A stretch of 7,969 bases of DNA from JANXSD01 sp043758125 (GTDB taxonomy: Bacteria; Bacteroidota; Bacteroidia; AKYH767-A; OLB10). The translations under genes were made by a program, and so were the position numbers. Numbering within the stretch: position 1 is the first letter of the stretch; every line of letters begins with the position of its first letter. The stretch is from positions 1-7,969 of the forward strand of contig JAYVOC010000248.1 of NCBI GenBank assembly GCA_043758125.1, read 5' to 3'. The notes below the pieces were generated by a model, which was given only the letters and a program-made list of their open reading frames with translations, was not told where the DNA came from and ran no database searches. This document shows positions 1 to 7,239 of this stretch, in pieces.

Positions 1-894
1 CGCCTCGGATTTAGTCATGTGGGTATTTCGAAAGCTGATTTTTTAGAGGAGGAAGCACCACGATTGGATAAGTGGCTCGCGCAAAACATGCATGGCAAAA
101 TGGATTACATGGAGCGATGGCATGATAAAAGATTGGATCCACGATTACTTGTTGATGGTGCAAAAACTGTTATTTCTTTATTACTAAATTATTTTCCAGC
201 AGAACAACAAAATGCGGATGCTCCAAAAATTTCTAAGTATGCTTATGGTCGCGATTACCATTTTGTAATTAAAGAAAAGTTAAAAGCGCTAAGTGAATTT
301 ATTCGCTCAACAATTGGTGATGTGAATGGAAGAGCATTCGTTGATTCGGCTCCAGTGATGGATCGTGCGTGGGCAAAAAAAAGTGGATTAGGATGGATAG
401 GAAAAAATAGTAATCTCATAAATCCAAAAGTTGGCTCTTTCTTTTTTATTGCCGAATTAATTATTGATCTCGAATTAATTCCTGATGGATCAATGAAAGA
501 TTATTGTGGGACGTGTACACGATGTATGGATGCTTGTCCGACACAAGCAATCGTGAATCCACAAATTGTTGATGGTAGTAAATGCATTTCCTATTTCACA
601 ATCGAATTAAAAGATGCAATTCCAGTTGAGCAAAAAGGTAAATTTAATAATTGGGCTTTTGGTTGTGATGTTTGTCAGGATGTTTGTCCTTGGAATAGAT
701 TTTCATCATCAACAAAAGAAAAAGATTTTAATCCAGTACCTGAATTAGTATCGATGAATCAGAAAGAGTGGGAAGAAATAACGGAAGAGGTATTTATGAA
801 ATTTTTTCACGAGTCCCCATTACAAAGAAGAGGATTCGAAGGACTAAAAAGAAATTTGAAATTTACTTTACAACGTGACGAAAGGCTTGACTAA
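1..894 (+). CDS. queG: Epoxyqueuosine reductase QueG, 5'-truncated by window edge
   Basis: QueG is a cytoplasmic, cobalamin-dependent iron-sulfur enzyme. It reduces epoxyqueuosine to queuosine at the wobble base of tRNAs with GUN anticodons, the last step of queuosine synthesis. The frame is open from base 1 (RLGFSHVGISKA) with no start inside, so the true start lies upstream; the GTG at 19 is an internal Val codon. About 12-18 residues are probably missing. Seen: the conserved DSAPV motif (Asp codon at 343, the region expected to hold the catalytic acid); GLGWIGKN; a CxxCxxCxxxCP ferredoxin motif with Cys codons at 505, 514, 523 and 535; a further Cys at 583; and GCDVCQDVCPWN with Cys at 664, 673 and 685, together completing two 4Fe-4S clusters. 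The protein ends in GLKRNLKF about 70 residues after the second cluster. This is the short form, lacking the longer HEAT-like tail of the E. coli enzyme. Its last 32 bases overlap the opposing small gene. Identification is secure. Confidence 0.95.
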   Translation, partial: RLGFSHVGISKADFLEEEAPRLDKWLAQNMHGKMDYMERWHDKRLDPRLLVDGAKTVISLLLNYFPAEQQNADAPKISKYAYGRDYHFVIKEKLKALSEFIRSTIGDVNGRAFVDSAPVMDRAWAKKSGLGWIGKNSNLINPKVGSFFFIAELIIDLELIPDGSMKDYCGTCTRCMDACPTQAIVNPQIVDGSKCISYFTIELKDAIPVEQKGKFNNWAFGCDVCQDVCPWNRFSSSTKEKDFNPVPELVSMNQKEWEEITEEVFMKFFHESPLQRRGFEGLKRNLKFTLQRDERLD

Positions 895-1054
895 TTATAT
901 CACCGTATTTATTTCCAAACATTGATAAGCACCATATCATTAGCATTTTTCTTTCTTCAGCTTTAAGCCATTTAATAGCTTTGCGTAATTCTTTACTGAA
1001 GAGTGATTTATCGAAACTGACTTTGGTGAGGATTTCTTTTGAATATTCAAACAT
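863..1054 (-). CDS. Small helical protein of unknown function (63 aa)
   Basis: The function is unknown. The frame is open back to an ATG at 1141, but the first 29 residues from there are Phe-rich and unlike a protein start. The ATG at 1054 gives MFEYSKEILTKVSFD, a better start. From memory, short proteins beginning MF(E/D)YAK.IL.KVSFD and containing KWLK..E...L..WC...FG..Y.D.I are common in Bacteroidota; I cannot search to confirm this. Predicted structure is two or three amphipathic helices: roughly residues 3-11, a charged KELRKAIKWLKAEE helix at 18-32, and a helix through LMIWCLSMFG. There is no signal peptide or membrane segment, so it is probably cytoplasmic. It lies 102 bases after ubiX on the same strand and may be co-transcribed. 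A loose match to the Bacteroidota -7 box (TAnnTTTG) reading TAAATTAG at 1091-1084 could alternatively give it its own promoter. Its end overlaps queG by 32 bases on the opposite strand. Confidence 0.72.
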   Translation of the reverse strand: MFEYSKEILTKVSFDKSLFSKELRKAIKWLKAEERKMLMIWCLSMFGNKYGDIISQAFRHVVK

Positions 1055-1156
1055 TCTAAATAGATATTGCCTTAGTGCGAACGCTAATTTACAGAACTGA
1101 ATAGGAAAGAAACGGAATAATTTCGAAAATCTTACAAACAACCTATTGTAAAACTT

Positions 1157-1723
1157 TTAATGGTCGTTCCATCTGTAAGTTACGTTTTCAAAACCTGCTA
1201 AATCGAGCACCCGATCAATGACTGTGCCAGCTAAATCCTCAAAAGTTTTGGGTTTACTATAGAAAGAAGGTGACGCCGGAACAACAATTCCTCCTGCAAG
1301 AGTAACCGTTTTCATATTGTCGATGTGAATTAAACTTAAGGGAGTATCTCGAGTTACGAGAATAAGTTTACGTCGTTCTTTGAGGATTACATCTGCAGCC
1401 CGCGTTACTAAATCATTCGAAATTCCTTGAGCAATGCGTGCTAATGTTCCCATCGAGCACGGACAAATAATCATAGTTTCATAACGAGCAGATCCAGATG
1501 CGAAAGGAGCAAAGAAATTATTTTTATCGTAATTCGTAAAGTTGAGTTTTTCATAATCACGATTTCCCATTTCGTATTCCCAAACTGCCTTTGCATTATC
1601 ACTAAATACCATTCCTACAGTTTCAATTTGTTCCTGTAAGAGTTGTAATTTATCTAATAAAACTTTTGCATAGATCGCACCACTGGCTCCTGTTACTGCA
1701 ACAATAATTTTTTTCTTCTTCAC
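1157..1723 (-). CDS. ubiX: Flavin prenyltransferase UbiX
   Basis: UbiX transfers a dimethylallyl group from dimethylallyl phosphate to FMN, making the prenylated FMN used by UbiD-type decarboxylases. It is a cytoplasmic, usually dodecameric flavoprotein. The 188-residue length is normal. Seen: N-terminal Rossmann-like strand with TGASGAIYA (11-19, Ser14 matching the active-site Ser of Pseudomonas UbiX); FSDNAK (40-45); CPCSMGTLA (87-95); RAADVILKERR (108-118, Arg108 and Lys115 in the phosphate-binding positions); TRDTPL (124-129); GGIVVPASPSFY (144-155, Tyr155); and DRVLDL with Arg171. The residue after Arg125 is Asp, where the Pseudomonas enzyme, as I recall, has Glu140. The start codon is GTG at 1723; no in-frame ATG lies between it and the upstream stop, and the MKKKKIIVAVTG start fits the family. 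It begins 11 bases after the barrel-protein stop, suggesting one transcript. No ubiD partner is in the window. Confidence 0.95.
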   Translation of the reverse strand: MKKKKIIVAVTGASGAIYAKVLLDKLQLLQEQIETVGMVFSDNAKAVWEYEMGNRDYEKLNFTNYDKNNFFAPFASGSARYETMIICPCSMGTLARIAQGISNDLVTRAADVILKERRKLILVTRDTPLSLIHIDNMKTVTLAGGIVVPASPSFYSKPKTFEDLAGTVIDRVLDLAGFENVTYRWNDH

Positions 1724-1734
1724 GAAATTGATGA

Positions 1735-2352
1735 TTAATGATGTGTTGATTTAATAGTATATTGAATACTTAATGCTATAACAGAATTATATTGCCCTTG
1801 GTTTAGTCGATATGTATTTCCGTTGCTATGTTCACGTATTGGAAGCAGCGATTGCCATGCTTCAAAACGAATATCCCATTGTTTATTTAAGGAGTAAGCA
1901 ATTGCACCAGCTATGCTAAAATCAAATTTACTAAAAGGATCTCTACTTGCTAATTCACCATCTTGATCTTGCTCTTTACTTTTTACAAGATAAGCGAATG
2001 ATGGTCCCGCTTCTACATATATTTTTTTGCTTATTAAATATCTAAATTGAAATGGAACTTCTAAATAATTTAGTTGTAATAAATAAAAAGTTGGATCACC
2101 TTGATCAAGTTTACTTGGCTTGCGACTACCTTTTTGCAGATAAAGTATTTTAAATCCCAAGCTAAATTTATTTTTTTTAAAATCCGTCCTTACACCAATT
2201 CCACCCAAGAATCCTGCTTTATCAAATCCAGATAAATCATCACCAGAAACTTGCGAACCAACAATACCAATTTGTACTTCTGATTTAAAACGTTGTGCAT
2301 TTGCATTCAAAAAAATGAAACAGCAAAGGCCAATAAGTAAGATTCTAAGCAT
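1735..2352 (-). CDS. Outer-membrane beta-barrel protein (PorT/OMP_b-brl_2-like)
   Basis: Predicted exported beta-barrel of about 205 residues. The frame opens at an ATG at 2397, but the ATG at 2352 starts a standard signal peptide (MLRILLIGLCCFIFLNANAQ, cleavage after ANA), so that start is preferred; the upstream option adds 15 polar residues. The mature part is alternating hydrophobic strands with turns and reads like the small Bacteroidota barrel family Pfam calls OMP_b-brl_2. The signs are VQIGIVGSQVSGDD near the N-terminus, GFKILYLQKGSR, NYLEVPFQFRY, YVEAGPSFAYL, and a terminal aromatic-ending strand near SVIALSIQYTI. Such proteins are often labelled porin or PorT family. The PorT subgroup of the type IX secretion system has its own motifs, and I do not see them here, so a T9SS role should not be assumed. 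It is the first gene of a likely barrel-ubiX-small-gene transcript and is divergent from the surface-protein genes. Ligand and function are unknown. Confidence 0.85.
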   Translation of the reverse strand: MLRILLIGLCCFIFLNANAQRFKSEVQIGIVGSQVSGDDLSGFDKAGFLGGIGVRTDFKKNKFSLGFKILYLQKGSRKPSKLDQGDPTFYLLQLNYLEVPFQFRYLISKKIYVEAGPSFAYLVKSKEQDQDGELASRDPFSKFDFSIAGAIAYSLNKQWDIRFEAWQSLLPIREHSNGNTYRLNQGQYNSVIALSIQYTIKSTHH

Positions 2353-2644
2353 CTGGCAAAGGTCGAAAAAGGAATTTGATTTAATGGAGCATATCACGAT
2401 TTCTAAAGCTTAATTAATAGAACTTAGCCTTAATCCAATTAATAGCCAATGATTTTTACCTTTTTTTCTCCTTTTACAGGATAAAAAACGGATGAATTGA
2501 AAAAAGTCTTAAATTTATGGGTTATAAATAAAAGTATTAATAATTTATGCGGCTTTACCACTAATAAAAGCTATTCAGCATGAATCATTTTTGGAGTAAT
2601 TAATATGATTAAATAATAATAGCTCAAAGGCCATTAATCCAAAT
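2353..2644. other. Divergent AT-rich intergenic region
   Basis: This 292-base spacer lies between the 5' ends of the barrel gene (leftward) and the exported-protein genes (rightward), so it must contain both promoters unless expression comes from afar. I found no clear Bacteroidota promoter (TTG, about 20 bases, TAnnTTTG). The nearest rightward -7-like strings are TAAATTTA at 2510-2517 and CATTTTTG at 2586-2593, and neither has a well-spaced TTG. Short direct repeats are present: AATTAATAG at 2412-2420 and 2437-2445 (25 bases apart), with AATTAATA again at 2598-2605, and TTAATCCAA at 2430-2438 and 2634-2642, the second ending just before the ATG at 2645. In such AT-rich DNA these could be chance. 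No RNA gene or terminator was recognised. Confidence 0.5.
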
Positions 2645-3043
2645 ATGAAGCAACTATTTCTTTCTTTGTTGATACCACTACTGCTTGTTACTTCTCACTC
2701 GAACGCACAAGTAATAGAAGCACGTCATTCAAAAGATAGTACAGGAAACGGAATCAGTGTTTATTCAAGAATAGATGTAAAATGGAAATTGGCAATAAAT
2801 AATTTAGCACTAATTAATATTGCATCGAAACTTTCAACTGCTTATAAACCTAAAATTATTAAAGCAACTGTTTTGGGCATACCAAACACTTTAAAAGTTG
2901 AATATGATTTTTCGCTAATACAAAAAGAAGACGTTCTTCAAATACTGAAAGCAGAAGGAATTCCTGATCCATATTATATCGAAAAAAAGAATCGATATTA
3001 TTTAGATAATTACGGTTTTATTACATCAGATCCAGTAAAATGA
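2645..3043 (+). CDS. Exported protein with HMA-like (ferredoxin-like) fold lacking CxxC
   Basis: I do not recognise a named family. The 132-residue product begins with a clear signal peptide (MKQLFLSLLIPLLLVTSHSNA, cleavage before Gln22), so it is exported. It has no C-terminal T9SS sorting domain and no lipoprotein Cys, which suggests a soluble periplasmic protein. After a polar stretch (22-43), the pattern suggests beta1 VKWKLAI (45-51), helix NNLALINIASKL (52-63), beta2 IIKATVLG (71-78), beta3 TLKVEYDF (82-89), helix KEDVLQILKAEG (94-105) and a final strand YYIEKK (110-115). This is the order and length of a heavy-metal-associated domain, but the protein contains no Cys, so metal binding by CxxC is excluded. 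Its TGA stop overlaps a possible ATG of the next gene (ATGA at 3040-3043), and even the preferred start there is only 29 bases away, so the two are very probably one operon. It resembles the protein at 7531-7911 in layout. The fold is inferred from pattern only. Confidence 0.8.
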   Translation: MKQLFLSLLIPLLLVTSHSNAQVIEARHSKDSTGNGISVYSRIDVKWKLAINNLALINIASKLSTAYKPKIIKATVLGIPNTLKVEYDFSLIQKEDVLQILKAEGIPDPYYIEKKNRYYLDNYGFITSDPVK

Positions 3044-3072
3044 AATGTGATATCGCCATAAAAAATGCATCA

Positions 3073-6000
3073 ATGAGTAAAAAAGTTATTAGAATTTTAT
3101 TTTTAATTGCACTATTCTTTTTGAAGATAAATTCTCTTCAGGCAACTATAATTATTAATCCTACTGGTAATGGAGGCTTTGAATCTGGCAATACATTTTT
3201 ATTAAATAATTGGACTGTTGTAAACGATGCAAATAATAAATGGTATGTTGGATCATTCGTAAAATGTAATGGAACAAATGCTGTTTATATTGATGTAAAT
3301 GCAACTTTGGGTGCGGCTAATAATTATACAACAGGAACTTCTCATGTATCACATTTTTATCGCGATGTAACATTTCCCGCTGGAGAAAATAGCATCACTT
3401 TATCATTCAATTACAAAGGGCAAGGCGAAGCGTTCTACGATTATATGAATGTTTATTTGGTCGGTACAAGCACAACACCAGTTGCAGGAACTCAACTAGG
3501 TGCAGGACGAATTGGTAATACTTATTATAATCTCGTTAGTACTTGTACTTCCGAAACAATTAATATTCCTGCATCTTTCGCAGGAACAACACAACGTTTA
3601 GTTTTCTCATGGATAAATGATAATTCGTTTGGTACTAATCCAGCGATGATGATAGATGATATTTCATTAGTATCAGCTGTAGCGCTTCCGCCACCAAATG
3701 ATGATCCTTGTTTAGCAACTGCATTACCAGTTAATGGTTCTTGTGTGTTTTCAACATTTACAAATTCTCTCGCTACAAATACTGCAGGCGTATCAACACC
3801 TTCTTGTGGTGGATATCTTGGTGGTGATGTTTGGTTTACTGTTGTAGTTCCACCTTCTGGCGCAATTAATTTTGATAGCAAAGGAATCGCAATGAACGAT
3901 GGAGCAATGGCTGTTTATACAGGTTCATGCGGTGCTCTTACCGAAATTGCTTGTGATGATAATAGCAGTGGAAATTTATTGATGCCTGCTCTTTCTCTTA
4001 CAGGACAAACACCAGGAAATACTTTATGGGTTCGCTTTTGGGCATTGAATAATACTAATAATGGATCGTTTCAAATCTGTGCAAGTACGTTTACTCCTTT
4101 ACCCAATGATAACCCTTGCAATGCTACTGTTGTCCCAGTTAATACTACATGTAATTATGCCACGTATACTAACGCAGGGGCAACGGCTACACTCGGAGTT
4201 ACAGCACCTACGTGCTCGAATTATGCAGGTGGTGATGTATGGTTCACTGCTACAATTCCTGCCTCAGGATTGTTAATTATTGATTCAAATACTGGTGTTA
4301 TTTTAGATGGTGGGATGTCTGTTTACACTGGATCATGTGGAGCGCTTACTCAAGTAGCATGCGATGATGATGGTAGCGCAAATGGATTAATGCCAATGCT
4401 CACTATCTCCAATTTAGCTCCTGGAACACAAATATGGATTCGCTTTTGGGAGTACGGCAATGATAATAATGGAACTTTTTCTTTGTGTTTATACAACCCT
4501 TGTAATGCCGGTCCTCCAGTAAATGATAATTGTATTGATGCTGTTGCATTAATTTTAGGAGTTCCTGCAACTGGAACAAATGTATGTGCTACAAATACTG
4601 GTGAACCAACGGCACCTCCTTGTTGGATAACTGTGAATCCCATTAATAGTGTTTGGTATGCTGTTCAAGCACCTGCCTCTGGACAAATAAGAGTTCGTGT
4701 AATACCGAATACGTTAACAAATCCTCAAGTTGCAATGTATAGCGGAACATGTGGAGTTGCAATGACATTATTAGGTTGTAATGATAATGCAACGGGATGC
4801 GGCACTGCTACAAATTATAGTTCTGATTTAACAGTAACTGGTTTAGTGAATGGAACAACTTATTATATCGTAGTAGATGGTTATACAACCTCTGCAGGAG
4901 TATTTGGTATTCTTGCAATTGATGGCTCATTACCATTACCCAATTTATCTAACGGTCAAGATTGTGGAACTTATTTAGCAGTTTGTGATACTTCGATGAG
5001 TTTCGGAAATCCTGGATTTCAATCCTTCGGAAATATTTGTGATTATCCTGGTGGTGGTTCAAACTGTTTACTCTCTGGAGAAAGAGGTTCTGTTTGGTTT
5101 GAAATTCCCATTAACGCCACTGGATCATTAGCATTTAATATTATTCCAAAAGATTGGCCAGGTTCACCTAGCACTGGTGGTACCGACTATGATTTCGCAG
5201 TATGGAAAACATCAGGTGCAGGTGCAGTAACATGTGCACAAATAGCAACAGGATCTGCTCCTATAAAATGTAATTACGACTTTCTTGGAGTGACAGGTCT
5301 TTATGGAGCTGTTAATGGTGTAGCCCCTCCGCAATACCCTGGTTTTGGAACAGCATACTTAAGTACTATTCCAGTCGTCGCTGGCGAAATCTATGTATTA
5401 GTTGTTTCTAATTTCTCAAATAGTTCTGCAGGTTTTGATGTTCAGTTTTCGAATACTTCTCCAGTCGCTTATGCTTCAACTGGTACTTCTTCTACATGGT
5501 CAGGTGGGTTAGATAACAGTTGGTTTAAAAGTGAAAACTGGGGCGGATGTCCTATTCCAACATGTACAAGAGATGCAATTATTAATGGAGGAATTTCTAT
5601 TCAACCAACGATAATGGCTGCTGGCGCTAATGCACGATCTATTATCATAAACCCCGGAGCAGTTTTGACTTTAATAGCTAGTCAAACTTTAAATATTTGT
5701 CAGGATTTTACGAATTATGGAAGCTTGGTTGCCGCACCAACATCTACTTTATTATTCGCTAATGCTAACGTAAATCAAAATCTTAATGGGAGTTTGGTAT
5801 CTCCAAATTCAATGGGAAATGTAACGGTAAATAAAACGGGTGGCACTGTTAAACTTTTGCAAAATGCTGAGATGAGTGGAGATTTTCTTGTCGCAAATAA
5901 TACTTCAACTTTTGATGCAAATAGTAAATTGCATCGAGTAGGAGGCGACTTTACCAACTCAGGATTTTATACTTCAGGAACTGGAACATTAGAGTTTAAT

Positions 6001-7239
6001 GGAGCTGCTTCTCAATTGTATTCAAATACTACCTCGGTAAATAATGTTACGATGAAACATAGTGGTGCAGGTGTTACTACAAACACAAATTTGATTTTAG
6101 CAAACACTGGAGTACTAACATTAACAACAGGAAAAATTATAACATCAGGAATAACTGAAGTGCAAATATTAAATCGCACACCTGCATCTTCAACATCAGG
6201 TAATTCGACAAGTTATGTTGAAGGATTATTAAGAAGATATATCAATGCAACAGGGTCGTATGATTTTCCTGTTGGTAATTCTGCTAAGGGTTATGAAATG
6301 GCAAATGTAAATTTTGCTTATGCAGGAAATCCTACTGTAATTGATAATGTGCTTGCAAGTTTTCAATCTTATGGTGCTGTTCCCATTGCATTAAATGTTA
6401 CAAATTGTGCTGCTAATTTTACATCGCCCGCACTTGATAATGGCAAATGGAATTTTGCTACTGCCGGTACATCAACCTCTGGTAATTTCGATATGACATT
6501 ACATAATTCGAATTATTCTAATGCAGGTGGAATATGGACTATCATGTCTGATTTTGGTGGTGGATGGGCTCTTGCAAATGGAAATTGTGTTGTTTCACCA
6601 GTTACTGCTGTTACACGTACTTCCATGAATGGATTAAGTGGAAGTTTTGGGACTGCTCAAGGGCCTAGTGCATTACCAATTGAGTTATTGTCAATTAATG
6701 CAACTGTTGTAAATAATTTTATCCAATTAAAATGGATAACTGCAAGTGAAAAAAACAATAAAGGCTTTAAAATTTTGCGTGCAAGTGAGAATGGTATTTT
6801 TGAAAATATAGGATGGGTAAATGGATTCGGCAATTCCACCGTACTAAAAAATTATTCTTTCAATGATATAAATGTGAAAAATGGATTGTATTATTATTAC
6901 AGATTGCAGCAAGTAGATTTTGATGGCACTGAAACGTTAAGCCCAATTGTGTCTGCAAAATTATTAGCGAATAATTATGATGCATCGTTATTCCCAAATC
7001 CAATATTCGACGAATCATTATTAACTTTTAACAATGATTCTAACGAAGGACTTACCATTGAATTAGTAAATACTTTTGGTCAAACTATTGGGATGATAAA
7101 TAATAAAATATTTCCTATTGGGATTAATCAATTGCTTTTTAATCCCGAGCATTATTCTTGTAAACCTGGAATTTATAATTTATTAATTCGATCAAATAGA
7201 GGCGAAACTCATTTGAAATTTCTTTATTTGGATAAGTAA
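3073..7239 (+). CDS. Large modular T9SS-exported surface protein, adhesin-like
   Basis: Predicted cell-surface or secreted protein of 1388 residues exported by Sec and then the type IX system. The frame opens at 3040 (ATGA overlap with the previous stop). The ATG at 3073 gives a more standard signal peptide (MSKKVIRILFLIALFFLK..., cleavage near QA24), so it is preferred; 3040 would add 11 residues. Domains, numbered from 3073: jelly-roll-like N-terminal domain 25-201 (NNW..V, KWYVG, LSFNYKG, ending IDDISL), like Bacteroidota cleaved-adhesin domains; two close Cys-rich beta-sandwich repeats 209-336 and 345-472 (NDxPC...GGDVWF...VYTGSCGALT...ACDD); two diverged relatives about 484-616 and 628-796; Gly/Asn-rich beta-helix-like region about 809-1034, opening with WSGG..NSWF...NW; a conserved module with SYVEGLLRRY and YDFPVG about 1046-1195; fibronectin-III-like domain about 1201-1294 (LPIELLS...LKWITASEKNNKGF...QVDFDG); and the sorting domain 1302-1388. 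No protease or glycosidase site was recognised, so adhesion or matrix binding is inferred, not shown. Confidence 0.92.
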   Translation: MSKKVIRILFLIALFFLKINSLQATIIINPTGNGGFESGNTFLLNNWTVVNDANNKWYVGSFVKCNGTNAVYIDVNATLGAANNYTTGTSHVSHFYRDVTFPAGENSITLSFNYKGQGEAFYDYMNVYLVGTSTTPVAGTQLGAGRIGNTYYNLVSTCTSETINIPASFAGTTQRLVFSWINDNSFGTNPAMMIDDISLVSAVALPPPNDDPCLATALPVNGSCVFSTFTNSLATNTAGVSTPSCGGYLGGDVWFTVVVPPSGAINFDSKGIAMNDGAMAVYTGSCGALTEIACDDNSSGNLLMPALSLTGQTPGNTLWVRFWALNNTNNGSFQICASTFTPLPNDNPCNATVVPVNTTCNYATYTNAGATATLGVTAPTCSNYAGGDVWFTATIPASGLLIIDSNTGVILDGGMSVYTGSCGALTQVACDDDGSANGLMPMLTISNLAPGTQIWIRFWEYGNDNNGTFSLCLYNPCNAGPPVNDNCIDAVALILGVPATGTNVCATNTGEPTAPPCWITVNPINSVWYAVQAPASGQIRVRVIPNTLTNPQVAMYSGTCGVAMTLLGCNDNATGCGTATNYSSDLTVTGLVNGTTYYIVVDGYTTSAGVFGILAIDGSLPLPNLSNGQDCGTYLAVCDTSMSFGNPGFQSFGNICDYPGGGSNCLLSGERGSVWFEIPINATGSLAFNIIPKDWPGSPSTGGTDYDFAVWKTSGAGAVTCAQIATGSAPIKCNYDFLGVTGLYGAVNGVAPPQYPGFGTAYLSTIPVVAGEIYVLVVSNFSNSSAGFDVQFSNTSPVAYASTGTSSTWSGGLDNSWFKSENWGGCPIPTCTRDAIINGGISIQPTIMAAGANARSIIINPGAVLTLIASQTLNICQDFTNYGSLVAAPTSTLLFANANVNQNLNGSLVSPNSMGNVTVNKTGGTVKLLQNAEMSGDFLVANNTSTFDANSKLHRVGGDFTNSGFYTSGTGTLEFNGAASQLYSNTTSVNNVTMKHSGAGVTTNTNLILANTGVLTLTTGKIITSGITEVQILNRTPASSTSGNSTSYVEGLLRRYINATGSYDFPVGNSAKGYEMANVNFAYAGNPTVIDNVLASFQSYGAVPIALNVTNCAANFTSPALDNGKWNFATAGTSTSGNFDMTLHNSNYSNAGGIWTIMSDFGGGWALANGNCVVSPVTAVTRTSMNGLSGSFGTAQGPSALPIELLSINATVVNNFIQLKWITASEKNNKGFKILRASENGIFENIGWVNGFGNSTVLKNYSFNDINVKNGLYYYYRLQQVDFDGTETLSPIVSAKLLANNYDASLFPNPIFDESLLTFNNDSNEGLTIELVNTFGQTIGMINNKIFPIGINQLLFNPEHYSCKPGIYNLLIRSNRGETHLKFLYLDK
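3697..4488 (+). repeat. Tandem 136-codon protein-domain repeat inside the surface protein
   Basis: Two modules align without gaps. The first is 3697-4080 and the second 4105-4488, exactly 408 bases apart, each 128 codons with an 8-residue linker. By hand count about 68 of 128 residues are identical. All six Cys line up (NDxPC, C at about +16, PxC, TGSC, ACDD, terminal C), suggesting conserved disulfides. Shared blocks include GGDVWFT, VYTGSCGALT and a C-terminal W.RFW. Over the identical TGSCGALT stretch most codons differ synonymously, so the duplication is old. Two more diverged modules follow at about 4522-4920 (YSGTCG, GCNDN) and 4954-5460 (GSVWFEI, DYDFAVW). Confidence 0.85.
6976..7236 (+). 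other. Type IX secretion C-terminal sorting domain (type A)
   Basis: The last 87 residues of the surface protein match the T9SS type A pattern: SLFPNP start, a hydrophobic-alternating stretch, LVNTFGQTIG as the central strand-turn, KPGIYNLLI near the end and a short basic-ending tail (FLYLDK). In the family this domain directs passage through the outer membrane and is normally removed on arrival, after which the protein is released or attached to the surface. Its presence implies a functional T9SS encoded elsewhere in the genome. Confidence 0.88.

Noticed and set aside
19..21. GTG as the start of queG
   Set aside because: The frame is open to base 1 and the upstream residues RLGFSH match the QueG N-terminal region, so this GTG is an internal Val and the gene is cut by the window edge.
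1132..1151. TTACAA/TTGTAA inverted repeat just after ubiX as a terminator
   Set aside because: The stem is six pairs, mostly A-T, with an 8-base loop and only a short mixed T stretch after it, so it is too weak to call.
1735..2352. Calling the barrel protein the T9SS component PorT because a T9SS substrate is nearby
   Set aside because: It fits the broad small-barrel family, but motifs I associate with true PorT are not visible, and T9SS substrates are scattered in genomes, so proximity is not evidence.
2645..3043. Metal-binding function for the HMA-like protein
   Set aside because: It contains no Cys and therefore no CxxC site. Only the fold pattern is similar.
3525..3881. 118-codon minus-strand ORF within the surface-protein gene
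   Set aside because: It is antisense to repeat-rich coding sequence with clear plus-strand domains and has no protein-like features of its own. The other short ORFs at 4061-4276, 4350-4643, 5775-5957 and 6657-6839 are rejected for the same reason.
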